Shown here in pieces: positions 1-8,423 of a stretch of DNA of 64,000 nucleotides. Where the stretch lies: assembly GCA_902765485.1 (NCBI GenBank), contig CACWZZ010000009.1, forward strand, positions 59,854 to 123,853, written 5' to 3'. This DNA is from an uncultured Bacteroidales bacterium (lineage in GTDB: Bacteria > Bacteroidota > Bacteroidia > Bacteroidales > Paludibacteraceae). Numbering within the stretch: position 1 is the first letter of the stretch; each line of letters opens with the position of its first letter. The translations under genes and the position numbers were made by a program. Below the pieces are notes generated by a model that was given only the letters and a program-made list of their open reading frames with translations, ran no database searches and was not told the DNA's origin.

Positions 1-1173
1 CCCGCCAACAACCCCAATGCGGCGGACATCAACTGGGTAACCGAGAAATTAGGAGTTGGCGACATCGCCTACCGCGACTACACAGGTACGATCGTGCAGG
101 AAGGTATTTTCGGAAGCCTGGAGTACAGCAAAAACAATCTCTCCGCCTTCATCAACGGTTCGCTCTCTTTCAACCATAACTGGCGTACCGACCGCTACTA
201 TTATAATAATGTTACCGCGCGCGACTCCGTTGTACGCGTGAGCGGAACGATCAAAGGCGGTCTGAACTACAAGTTCGCCAAATGGCACAACGTCTTCGTC
301 AACGCCGGTTACATCAGCCGTGCGCCGAAATACCAGAACATATACATGTCGGTCAGCACGTCCAACGCCATCAACAACCAAGCCCGCAACGAGCAGATCG
401 CGTCCGTCGAGATCGGTTACGGCTTTGAGAACCAATACGCTTCGATCCACGTGAACGGCTATTTCACCGAATGGATGGACAAAGCCATGACCAAATACGG
501 AACGCTGAACGACCAAGTGACCAATTACTACCTTAATATGACGGGCGTGGGCGCGCGACACATGGGACTGGAGTTCGAGGGTAAGGTTCGTCCGACCAAA
601 TGGCTGGAGATCAGCGCAATGGTCTCCCTCGGCGACTGGAAATGGGACCGCGACAGCGTAGTGGGTTACGCCTACGACGAACACGGCATGCCTATGACCG
701 CAGACGGACAAGTGACCCAGATCGGCGCACCTGACCATTTCTGGGCAAAAGTGAACATGAAGGGCATCCACGTCGGAGGTCAGGCACAGACCACGGCTAA
801 CTTCGGTATTCTCTTCAAGCCGTTCAAAGGCTTCCGCATCGGCGGCGAATACACGCTGTACGACCGCAACTACAGCTACTATGCTTTCTCCGGAAGCGAC
901 CTCACCCCGGGCAAAGTGATGAACATCGTGGAGCCGTACCGCTGTCCGCTGGGCGGCAGTCTGGACCTCCGCGCCAGCTACGCCTTCGACATGGGACCGA
1001 TTCGCGCTACCATCCGAGGCAACGTGACCAATGTGCTGAACCAATACTACATCGAGAAAGCATGGTCCGCCACCACGACCACCACGACCGTTTCGGAGAA
1101 CACAAAGGATAACATCTATTTCTTCTACAACAAAGGAAGGCAATGGAACATCAGCCTGAAACTGCAGTTCTAA
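1..1173 (+). CDS. TonB-dependent receptor, C-terminal part of the barrel (5' end outside window)
   Basis: The reading frame is open from base 1 and runs to a TAA at 1171-1173, so only the last 390 codons are present. The protein shows alternating amphipathic strands rich in Tyr, Asn and Gly with short turns (for example RIGGEYTLYDRNYSYYAF) and ends in NISLKLQF. A terminal Phe is the usual outer-membrane beta-barrel signature. Sequences such as ASYAFDMGPIRATIRGNVTNVL match the last strands of Bacteroidetes TonB-dependent receptors, where AxVxNVLN is typical. It would import a ligand across the outer membrane using TonB. The ligand cannot be read from this fragment. The exported proteins downstream, in the same direction, could be partners. 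The plug domain and signal peptide are not visible. Confidence 0.85.
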   Translation, partial: PANNPNAADINWVTEKLGVGDIAYRDYTGTIVQEGIFGSLEYSKNNLSAFINGSLSFNHNWRTDRYYYNNVTARDSVVRVSGTIKGGLNYKFAKWHNVFVNAGYISRAPKYQNIYMSVSTSNAINNQARNEQIASVEIGYGFENQYASIHVNGYFTEWMDKAMTKYGTLNDQVTNYYLNMTGVGARHMGLEFEGKVRPTKWLEISAMVSLGDWKWDRDSVVGYAYDEHGMPMTADGQVTQIGAPDHFWAKVNMKGIHVGGQAQTTANFGILFKPFKGFRIGGEYTLYDRNYSYYAFSGSDLTPGKVMNIVEPYRCPLGGSLDLRASYAFDMGPIRATIRGNVTNVLNQYYIEKAWSATTTTTTVSENTKDNIYFFYNKGRQWNISLKLQF

Positions 1174-1175
1174 AA

Positions 1176-1220
1176 AGATTTGAAGATTTGAAGATTTGAT
1201 AATTTGAAAATTTGAAGATT
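1176..1220 (+). repeat. 8-bp tandem repeat (AGATTTGA) between two genes
   Basis: The whole gap between the receptor stop and the next ATG is made of about five copies of an A/T-rich 8-bp unit (AGATTTGA, with variants TAATTTGA and AAATTTGA). The same family lies at 29450-29470 and 35464-35502. There is no room for a separate promoter, so the genes on either side are probably cotranscribed and the repeat acts as the leader of the next cistron. Confidence 0.85.
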
Positions 1221-3023
1221 ATGAAAGCAAACTATATTTTAGGCGCAGCCTTGGTACTTGGTACTTTGTCTCTCGGTACTTCGTGCGAGAACTATTTCGA
1301 TGAGAAATACATGGGCAACGGCGATCCGCAGATCACCGATGTACGTACCGGCATGACGTACGAACTGACCGACGATGACTACAAACTCCTCACTACCTTT
1401 GAGGAGAACAAAGCGAAAGCCCTTGCACTCGATCCTACGGACTCCACCGGACTGAAAGAGTTGATGGCTATCGCTACCGAGAAATCGTTCACCGAAACCG
1501 CCTCAGCGGATATGTACGTACCGGCATTGATGCAAAGCAAGTTCCCGTACTTGGACAATGGTACAACCTGCGATGTGCTCTATACGATGCGCGAAGGCAA
1601 GTCCAGCCGTGTCAAGGAGTTCGCCGGTGCACAGGGTTTTGCCCTTACCACAAACGACTACGAGACCATCTGGCAGAAACGCGGAGCGGACTACCTCACT
1701 CCGGCTACAGTAACCGGCATTCCGGCATTCCTGAGCGGCAAGATAGCCAATGCGAAAGAGGGACAGATCGCGTTGATCTCTTATGTATATAGCGAAGACG
1801 AGCCCGATCCGTCGGAGTTGTCGGATTTCCTGCCCTACGAACTGACACTCAGCGAGTTACTCGCCTTTCCGGACGAGAAGAAACACCAGATAAGCGGCAT
1901 TGTGGGCGAAGTGAAGTCCACGATTTCCGGACGTTTCTATATGGTGGACGGCGAAGCAAGTATCTACGTCTATGGTTTGACAGACGAAAACGGCAACAAA
2001 GTCTGGAAAGACAAAGGTATTCAGACCGGCGACGCCATTACCCTTATCGGACGCTATTCCGAGGAGAACGGCGAACCGCAGATCCTGGATGCAGTCTATG
2101 TGAGCCACACACCGGCTAATCCTTCTCCTGCTCCGAGGAGAGCCAAACAAGCACGTCATTTCGAGACCGTCAATGCGATCTACCAACTGACCGCTGACGG
2201 ATGGGCTCCTTACGCCAACGAGCAACTGAAAGCTGCGATCGCGCTGCCACAACGGATATATGAATCCGCGGGAGTGAGCCAGATTACAGACCCGGGCATC
2301 ATTCTCAAATACCTGCAAGCGACTTATCCTTATGCCGCCGACAAAGAGATCTATCTCGTGGCGTACATGGGCAAGAACGGCGCTACGGCAGACGAATGGG
2401 TAGTCAACGGCACCGAGTTCGTTCTGACAACAGGTTATATCACCGAAACGATGTCCTTCGAACGCAAGAACAACGCGTGGATGGCGAATATATCTACCTA
2501 CCTGCAGGCGAAGTTCGTGGGCGAAGGACCGGGTAAGTTCACGATCCAACATGTCTCGCTCGACGGACTGAACTATATCTGGCGTTACCAAGCGGCGTAC
2601 GGTATGACCGCTTCGGCGTACGTCAGCGGCACGAACCACCGCGTTGAGGACTGGCTCGTCTCGCCCAATATCCGGCTCAAGAAGAGCGTCAAACCGCAAC
2701 TGACCTTCGACCAAGCTGTCCGTTACGGCGACGTCACCAACAACCCCAAATGGCTCAACGTCATGGTGACCGACAACTACACCGACGATGTGACTTCCAC
2801 CGAATGGAAACAACTGGCGTGGCCTGCCGACCTGCCGGACGGCAGCAACTGGGTATTCCAGAGTTCAGGTATCTTTGACCTCTCCGAATACAACGGCAAG
2901 ACCATCGTCATCGCCTTCCGCTACGACACGGACATCGACGGCGTGGACGTCGCTTCCGCTCCGACATGGGAAATCCAAAATCTTCTGCTGGCTGAACCCG
3001 CAGAGGAAGAGAACAATGAATAA
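1221..3023 (+). CDS. exported lipoprotein with OB-fold (DUF5689/DUF6359-like) and choice-of-anchor J-like domains
   Basis: I chose the ATG at 1221. A TTG nine bases earlier lies inside the tandem repeat. The N-terminus (MKANYILGAALVLGTLSLGTSC) is a lipoprotein signal peptide with lipobox LGTSC. A middle region, from LPYELTLSELL to QILDAVYVSH, reads as an OB-fold (ISGIVGEV, GRFYMVDGEASIYVYGL, GDAITLIGRY). The C-terminal 150 residues (EDWLVSPNIRLKKSVKPQLTFDQAV to the end) resemble a choice-of-anchor J jelly roll. It follows the TonB receptor with only a repeat between them, so a surface-exposed partner of that receptor is likely. The substrate is unknown. The sequence lacks the C-terminal tail seen in the next secreted genes, as expected if it is lipid anchored. 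Confidence 0.75.
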   Translation: MKANYILGAALVLGTLSLGTSCENYFDEKYMGNGDPQITDVRTGMTYELTDDDYKLLTTFEENKAKALALDPTDSTGLKELMAIATEKSFTETASADMYVPALMQSKFPYLDNGTTCDVLYTMREGKSSRVKEFAGAQGFALTTNDYETIWQKRGADYLTPATVTGIPAFLSGKIANAKEGQIALISYVYSEDEPDPSELSDFLPYELTLSELLAFPDEKKHQISGIVGEVKSTISGRFYMVDGEASIYVYGLTDENGNKVWKDKGIQTGDAITLIGRYSEENGEPQILDAVYVSHTPANPSPAPRRAKQARHFETVNAIYQLTADGWAPYANEQLKAAIALPQRIYESAGVSQITDPGIILKYLQATYPYAADKEIYLVAYMGKNGATADEWVVNGTEFVLTTGYITETMSFERKNNAWMANISTYLQAKFVGEGPGKFTIQHVSLDGLNYIWRYQAAYGMTASAYVSGTNHRVEDWLVSPNIRLKKSVKPQLTFDQAVRYGDVTNNPKWLNVMVTDNYTDDVTSTEWKQLAWPADLPDGSNWVFQSSGIFDLSEYNGKTIVIAFRYDTDIDGVDVASAPTWEIQNLLLAEPAEEENNE

Positions 3024-3057
3024 ATCACCCTATTAATTAATCAAAATTATTAGTCAA

Positions 3058-4239
3058 ATGAAAAAGATTTTCTCTTTCGCAGCAATCCTGTTTGCTGCAA
3101 TGAGCCTCAACGCTCAAGAATCAATCACTTGTGCAGAAGCTGTAGCCAAAATGCCAGCACAATCCGGTAGCGAAACTGAAACCGTGTACACCGTAACCGG
3201 CTATGTGACCAACACCAACGGCGCTATCAGCCCTTCCCGTACCGACGCTTCGATCGACCAACAGACTTTCTGGATGGACGACAGCAAAGGATCTCAGAAA
3301 ACGGTACAGGGCTACTGGTGCAACCTGCCCGGACACGAGGCGCTGAACGTCGGCGACAAGATCTCCGTTACCGGCAAAATCATGAACTACAACAATGCTC
3401 CCGAGATCAAGAACGGCGATGTAGTTATTCTGGAGCGCGCAGAGGTTAAGATTGATACTATTAACGCTACCGTTTGCGAAGCGTTGGAAGAAGGTGCTTC
3501 TCTCAATGACAAAGACTACTCGGCTGAGGTATTCCGCGTTTACGGTCGTGTAAAAGGAACGGATGCCGTGAATAACTACGGTCAGCACACCTTTGAGATG
3601 GCTTGCGGCGACCAAGTATTCAAACCCTACAACTGTACTTCTGACGAAGCAGAGTTCGGCAAAGGCGACTCCGTTGTTGTAATCGGCAAACTGTACAACT
3701 ATGGTGGTGTAATTGAGATTTCCAACGGTCGTATTGAGTTGATTGAGAAGAGCAAAGAGGAAATCGTAATCAACGAAGTGAATGTAGCCGGAGCGGTAGC
3801 AGCAGCTATGGAGTTGGCACAAGGTGCTACTTCAGACGATCTCTATGCTGTTACCGGCTATGTGGATTCCATCGCTATCGCTTATAGCGAGCAGTACAAC
3901 AACATCTCCTTCTTCATGACCGACAACATGGAGAACCCGACCTACAATTTCGAGGCTTACCGCGTGAAAGTAACGGCAGAACATGCTGCGCTGCTTACTA
4001 TCGGCCGCAAGGTTACCGTTACTGCTGCATTGAAGCGTTTCTACAAAGCGGCTACGGAAACTGCCGAAGAGATTGACCTTGCTGAGACTGCTGAGGGAGG
4101 CTCTATTGAGATCTTCTATGGCGAAGGTATCGAGAACACCGCTGACGAAGCCAAAGCCCTCAAGCGCATCGAGGACGGTCAAGTAGTCATCATCCGCAAC
4201 GGTGTCCGCTACAATGCACTGGGTATCGAGGTAAAGTAA
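3058..4239 (+). CDS. secreted protein with repeated OB-fold-like domains and shared C-terminal tail
   Basis: A clear Sec signal peptide (MKKIFSFAAILFAAMSLNAQ) is followed by three similar modules of about 105 residues. Each has a VTGYV/VYGRV strand, a FxMxD or FEMACG strand and a GDxIxVTGKI/GDSVVVIGKL strand, the pattern of the bacterial OB-fold family DUF6359. The protein ends with LKRIEDGQVVIIRNG followed by VRYNALGIEVK, the tail shared with four other exported proteins here. Such folds in Bacteroidetes surface proteins are thought to bind carbohydrate or other ligands; that role is inference. The gene is 34 bp downstream of the lipoprotein gene and probably belongs to the same operon. Confidence 0.75.
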   Translation: MKKIFSFAAILFAAMSLNAQESITCAEAVAKMPAQSGSETETVYTVTGYVTNTNGAISPSRTDASIDQQTFWMDDSKGSQKTVQGYWCNLPGHEALNVGDKISVTGKIMNYNNAPEIKNGDVVILERAEVKIDTINATVCEALEEGASLNDKDYSAEVFRVYGRVKGTDAVNNYGQHTFEMACGDQVFKPYNCTSDEAEFGKGDSVVVIGKLYNYGGVIEISNGRIELIEKSKEEIVINEVNVAGAVAAAMELAQGATSDDLYAVTGYVDSIAIAYSEQYNNISFFMTDNMENPTYNFEAYRVKVTAEHAALLTIGRKVTVTAALKRFYKAATETAEEIDLAETAEGGSIEIFYGEGIENTADEAKALKRIEDGQVVIIRNGVRYNALGIEVK

Positions 4240-4241
4240 CG

Positions 4242-4275
4242 CCCCACCCAACCTCCCCCATAGGGGAGGAGAAAG
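4242..4275 (+). repeat. palindromic GC-rich dispersed repeat (hairpin family)
   Basis: Just after the stop of the preceding gene comes a C-rich arm and its complement (CCTCCCC-CATA-GGGGAGG). The same hairpin type is inserted inside four coding sequences further on (near 14348, 15952, 26606 and 27743). It has no strong T-run, so it is better called a dispersed palindrome than a terminator. The G/A-rich tail merges into the AGGTGAA-type repeat that supplies the start of the next gene. Confidence 0.7.
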
Positions 4276-4296
4276 ATGAAAAATGAAAGATGAAAG

Positions 4297-5145
4297 GTGA
4301 AAGGTAAGACTTTCATAGTATCCGTAGGTTTGTGTCTGTGCTCGCTGATGGCGAGTGCAGGCACGAACCTGCAGTTATACTACGACTTCGGTTCGCTCGG
4401 AACGGCTTGCCAAAACCAGCGTTCCAACCGCGTCACTACGACCCTCGAACTCTTCTACCCCGACCCCTGGGGCAATACATTCGCTTTCATTGATCTGGAC
4501 TACAATATCCACCCCTCCGACCCGAAGAACACACCCTTTATGGGCTATTTCGAGATCGCAAGGTGCCTCAATTTCTGGTCGCAAACGCCCGCCAAAGACC
4601 TCTCCGTTCAAGTGGAATACAACGGCGGTTTGGGGCTATACAAAGACCTGCTCGGCGACATCCGAGGCTACGGCATCAACCATGCTGCGCTCGTCGGACT
4701 GAACTACTGCCTGCATACCGCGGACTACAAGAATATATTCAACCTCGAACTGCTCTTCAAATACGTTGTGGACGAGTATAACATGTGGCAGTACCGGGAC
4801 GCAGGCGGTCAATGGATCCGGCAAGCCGGAAACCAAATCCCCTTGCAGTTTACTTTTGTCTGGGGCTGCGACGATTTCTGCACGCTGCCCGGGCTACGCT
4901 TCTCCGGCTTCCTCGACATCTGGGGACAGAAACTGCTCGTGCCGGACTACCAAAACAATACCTATACCGACCCCACTAAACAATCGTTTGTTTTCATCTC
5001 CGAACCCCAACTATGGTACAACGTCGGACGTTGGTTCAAATGTCCGAACCTGAATATTGGTACCGAAATCGAGTTCAGTTATAATTTCATCGGCAAAGGA
5101 TTCATGTGCAACCCTTGCCTCGGCATCAAATGGTGTTTTGACTAA
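4297..5145 (+). CDS. DUF5020 family outer-membrane protein (Tsx-like)
   Basis: The frame opens with a GTG at 4297, embedded in an AGATGAA/AGGTGAA repeat; no ATG fits in this frame between the upstream stop and the signal peptide. MKGKTFIVSVGLCLCSLMASA is a Sec signal peptide. The mature part (LQLYYDFGSLG, RVTTTLELFYPDPWGNTFAFIDLDYN, YFEIARCLNFW) has the conserved start of DUF5020, a Bacteroidetes family related to nucleoside-specific Tsx channels, and the rest alternates Tyr/Trp-rich strands. The length of 282 residues is in the expected range if the family is as I recall. The transported compound is not known. It lies between two exported-protein genes in the same direction. Confidence 0.75.
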   Translation: MKGKTFIVSVGLCLCSLMASAGTNLQLYYDFGSLGTACQNQRSNRVTTTLELFYPDPWGNTFAFIDLDYNIHPSDPKNTPFMGYFEIARCLNFWSQTPAKDLSVQVEYNGGLGLYKDLLGDIRGYGINHAALVGLNYCLHTADYKNIFNLELLFKYVVDEYNMWQYRDAGGQWIRQAGNQIPLQFTFVWGCDDFCTLPGLRFSGFLDIWGQKLLVPDYQNNTYTDPTKQSFVFISEPQLWYNVGRWFKCPNLNIGTEIEFSYNFIGKGFMCNPCLGIKWCFD

Positions 5146-5201
5146 AAATATGTCGTATTTGTCGCAATTTGACATAAAATACCAAAAATAATGTTCTAAA
5201 A

Positions 5202-5233
5202 TTTGCGTATTCAAAGAAAAATACGTATTTTTG
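5202..5233 (+). promoter_or_regulatory. Bacteroidetes-type promoter
   Basis: TTTG (5202-5205), a spacer of exactly 20 bases, then TATTTTTG (5226-5233). The -7 box lies 39 bp before the ATG of the 984-residue secreted protein, so that gene has its own start site as well as any read-through from upstream. Confidence 0.8.
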
Positions 5234-5272
5234 CGAACTTTTTTGGTCTTTTATCAATAAAACAGGACAAAT

Positions 5273-8227
5273 ATGAAACAATTCTTTTCTTTTTTGTGCG
5301 CCGTGTTGCTCAGCACCGGTCTCTATGCACAGCAACTCAATGAAGGTTTTGAGGGCGAGAGTTTCCCGCCCGAAGGATGGACCGTTATTAACGGAGGAAC
5401 CGGCAATGTTTGGTCAAAGACCGCTAAAGCGGGTAAAACATGCGCCATGATTCCCGGCAACTACGGTTGGGGAGATGGGTATCTTATTACTCCTCAACTC
5501 AAACCGACAGCAGGAGAGAATCTAAAATTCTCCGCTATGATTGGTGACAACGCATCTAATGGAGAACTACGTATTGAGGTATCTCTGGCGGGGACTGATG
5601 TCACTTCGTTCGAGGTGTTAGACACGTACTACACTTCTACTAAAAAAGGCGACGCAGCACACCAACTATGGAAAAGCGAGTGGAAAGAGTACACCATTGA
5701 CCTTTCTGCGTATCAGGGTAGTTCTATCTACATTGCTTTTCACCAAGCGAATGATGCAGACAAGATTTATCTTACTGACATTAAAGGCGTGTCGCTCAAA
5801 GGAGACGGCGAGTGCGAGAACCCGTCTAATATCGTTTTGAACAATTTGGATGCCCATTCAGCCACTTTCACTTGGCAGGGTGACGCGACCGAATACCAAT
5901 ACGTGCTGGTAGAGGATGGCCAAGAAGCGGACTGGACCGCTGCTACCCTCGTGGCGGCGAAGACCGTGACGTTGAGCGGGCTTTATGAGGAGACCAATTA
6001 CACTTTCTATGTCCGTTCCTACTGCTCGGATGACGCACAGAGCCTCGCACCCAAGATGGCATTCAAGACCCCCTGCGAGGCATTTAATATCCCATGGCTG
6101 GAGACCTTCACCCGCGACGAAACCGGTTCCGGATTCGATGTAGCCGAGCCCGATTGCTGGACCGTTGCCACACAAGGTCAGATCAGCGTGGTTAAAGACA
6201 AGACTTATGACGACGAAGGCAATGCCTCTACCGTCAACGGTCAGGCACACCTGCAGGCAATGGGCGGCGGTCCGAACAGCGAACAGGTTTTCGCCATGCC
6301 GACCTTCACCGCGCCGCTCAACACGCTCGAAGTGGCGTTCGACTACAAGACCAGCATGACCGACGCTACCTGCGGCTCGCCCGAGATCGGATATATGACC
6401 AACCCCAACAAGGCTTCCACCTTCGTCTCCCTGCAAACGCTCGCCAAATCGCTCACCTACCAGCATGTGACCATCTCTCTGGAGGATCTGCCCGCGAACG
6501 CGAAGTTCATCGCCTTCCGCTTCGCCGGAGGTACCAGCGACTATTGCACGCTCGCGATGGATAATTTCGTGGTAGCGGAGATCGGCAAGTCCGGCGAAGT
6601 AGATCCGAGCCAGGAAGACATCCCCGACGCAGGTATCTGGTCGATCAGTTACTGCGAAGCATCTTTTGTCTGGTTCTCGTATAACGCCGAGGCCTTCGCC
6701 ATCGGTCTCTTCGACGCAGCGACGCAAGAGCTGATCGCCGGCACTGCCGTCACTACCGGCGAGTGCGACCGTTTTGCGCAGGCAGACGGCGTGGGTTTCT
6801 CCGAGGACGAAGACTACGAAAACAAATACTACTGCTCCACCAAATGGATCCTCAACGTGGACGAATCGGGGCTCTCCAAAGGCAATGCGTGGACCAATGA
6901 TGTGATCAATATCGGAACCGCTACCGCCCCCGTCTTGGGACTCAAACCGGGAACCTACCAAGTGCAGGTCTATGCGCTGAAACAAACCGATACCGGCTAC
7001 GAGCGCGGAGAGACATTGGCTACTATCCCCTTCACGCTGGTAGAGAAGAAAGTGACCGATCTGGCTGTTTCTGTCGCCGACGACAAGACCACCGCCACTC
7101 TCTCGTGGACTGCTCCCGAGTTCGGACAAGGCGAGCGACTCTATGTACGCGTATGGGCGGGCGAGACCGTTGCTTACGACAACCTCGACACCAAGACCCG
7201 TCAGGAGAGCCCGCTGACCGTCAACGTAGAGGAAGGTCTGTCATACACCGCTATCGTGCAAGTGATCGACAAAAACAACAACCCCCTCGGCTCGGAGCAG
7301 CAAGTACTCTTCACCGTAGGTGTCAATAACTTCGAACCGACCAACCTCAAGGCGGAAGTCTTCGGCGGAGACAACGTCACCTTCACATGGGATGCCACTT
7401 CCACCGCCGACCGGTATGTGATCACCCTCTTCTGCGACGGCGAATTCTACGCCACCCTTACCGTCAACGGCAAATCCAAAACGACCACAATGCCGAAAGA
7501 CGGCACCTGGTCATGGACGGTACAGGCGTTCAACGAAGGCGAGAACGGAAACTATTTCGAGGCTTCCAACGCCATCGCCGGTGCTGATTTCGTCTCCAAA
7601 GCAGCAGACATTCCGGAGGACGCAATCGTCATGGATGTATGGGGCATGGAGGCAGCTTACCTCGATGAATACGTGGCTCAGTTCCCTGCCGGCAAATACG
7701 GATGGTACATCACTTTCGCTACCAATGAGGCAGGCGGAACAGGCTATCCGATGCCGACCTTCCTGATCTATACGGACAAAGAGCGTGCTATCTCCGGCGT
7801 GTATAATGTAGCGCGCGGAGGTATTGACGCAGAGAGCTGCTATATTAACGTCAACGGCAAACAAGCGGACGCTATCACAGCTACAGACGCTGAGCTCCGC
7901 CTCCAGTTCGACGGCTATGACGAGGAGAAAGCAGAGAGCGGCTATGCATACGGCTACTACACCGGTTCGTTCCGTCTGGTAGGATCGGACGGCAAGACCT
8001 ATGTGGGCAAGTTCATGGAGATGTTCTGCAACTCGTTCAATTTCTCCACATATGGCACGATCCGCGACCATGTAGGCATGTACGACGAGGATCCGAACGC
8101 TCTCTGGGGAATAGAGAGCATTCAGCCGTCAGAAGTCAGCACTCAGAAGGTGCTGCACGATGGACAACTCTACATCGTCCGCCCGAATGGCACGATCTAC
8201 AATGCCACAGGAAACAGAGTGAAATAA
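5273..8227 (+). CDS. large secreted adhesin-like protein with jelly-roll and FN3-like domains
   Basis: The signal peptide is MKQFFSFLCAVLLSTGLYAQ. The first mature module, from LNEGFEGESFPPEGWTVING to about residue 165, is a choice-of-anchor J/cleaved-adhesin jelly roll. A fibronectin type III-like module follows (NIVLNNLDAHSATFTWQGDA to YVRSYCSD), then a second jelly roll, two more FN3-like modules (VSVADDKTTATLSWTAPE and NLKAEVFGGDNVTFTWDAT) and a C-terminal beta domain. The last 27 residues (KVLHDGQLYIVRPNG and so on) are the shared tail. Immediately before that tail, bases 8123-8150 are four copies of the 7-bp CAGNNNT repeat, encoding QPSEVSTQK. The role is probably cell-surface adhesion or binding. 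The gene has its own promoter. Confidence 0.75.
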   Translation: MKQFFSFLCAVLLSTGLYAQQLNEGFEGESFPPEGWTVINGGTGNVWSKTAKAGKTCAMIPGNYGWGDGYLITPQLKPTAGENLKFSAMIGDNASNGELRIEVSLAGTDVTSFEVLDTYYTSTKKGDAAHQLWKSEWKEYTIDLSAYQGSSIYIAFHQANDADKIYLTDIKGVSLKGDGECENPSNIVLNNLDAHSATFTWQGDATEYQYVLVEDGQEADWTAATLVAAKTVTLSGLYEETNYTFYVRSYCSDDAQSLAPKMAFKTPCEAFNIPWLETFTRDETGSGFDVAEPDCWTVATQGQISVVKDKTYDDEGNASTVNGQAHLQAMGGGPNSEQVFAMPTFTAPLNTLEVAFDYKTSMTDATCGSPEIGYMTNPNKASTFVSLQTLAKSLTYQHVTISLEDLPANAKFIAFRFAGGTSDYCTLAMDNFVVAEIGKSGEVDPSQEDIPDAGIWSISYCEASFVWFSYNAEAFAIGLFDAATQELIAGTAVTTGECDRFAQADGVGFSEDEDYENKYYCSTKWILNVDESGLSKGNAWTNDVINIGTATAPVLGLKPGTYQVQVYALKQTDTGYERGETLATIPFTLVEKKVTDLAVSVADDKTTATLSWTAPEFGQGERLYVRVWAGETVAYDNLDTKTRQESPLTVNVEEGLSYTAIVQVIDKNNNPLGSEQQVLFTVGVNNFEPTNLKAEVFGGDNVTFTWDATSTADRYVITLFCDGEFYATLTVNGKSKTTTMPKDGTWSWTVQAFNEGENGNYFEASNAIAGADFVSKAADIPEDAIVMDVWGMEAAYLDEYVAQFPAGKYGWYITFATNEAGGTGYPMPTFLIYTDKERAISGVYNVARGGIDAESCYINVNGKQADAITATDAELRLQFDGYDEEKAESGYAYGYYTGSFRLVGSDGKTYVGKFMEMFCNSFNFSTYGTIRDHVGMYDEDPNALWGIESIQPSEVSTQKVLHDGQLYIVRPNGTIYNATGNRVK

Positions 8228-8258
8228 ACGGTTTTGCCTCTCATCTACGGTCTACGAG

Positions 8259-8325
8259 TGGGTGATTAGTGGGTGATTAGTGGGTGATTAGTGGGTGATT
8301 AATATGACATCAACGCGAGAATAGC
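8259..8325 (+). repeat. 11-bp tandem repeats after a secreted-protein gene
   Basis: Four copies of TGGGTGATTAG in perfect 11-bp register (8259-8302) are followed by an 11-bp pair related to CGCGAGAATAG/CGGGAGAATAA. The unit is close to the reverse complement of the CTAATCACCCC repeat at 27271-27314. No gene lies here. Confidence 0.9.
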
Positions 8326-8347
8326 GGGAGAATAAACCCTCTCTGAC

Positions 8348-8383
8348 ACAAGCAAAGGCTGCCGCATGGCAGCCTTTGCTTGT
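8348..8383. terminator. bidirectional intrinsic terminator between convergent genes
   Basis: A perfect 16-bp stem (arms 8348-8363 and 8368-8383) with a GCAT loop is followed by TCTTTTG on the plus strand. It lies between the plus-strand secreted protein (stop 8227) and the minus-strand DUF4301 gene (stop 8424), and can end transcription from both sides. Confidence 0.85.
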
Positions 8384-8423
8384 CTTTTGTATTTCGTATA
8401 TCGGACCTCTTTCCTTCGTGCTT

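Noticed and set aside
49-1143. 364-codon open frame on the minus strand
   Set aside because: It is antisense to the TonB receptor; the product has no domain or signal logic, while the plus strand shows a clear barrel protein.
8259-8302. Possible CRISPR array or iteron origin from direct repeats
   Set aside because: Units are 11 bp and contiguous without spacers, and no cas or rep gene is near.
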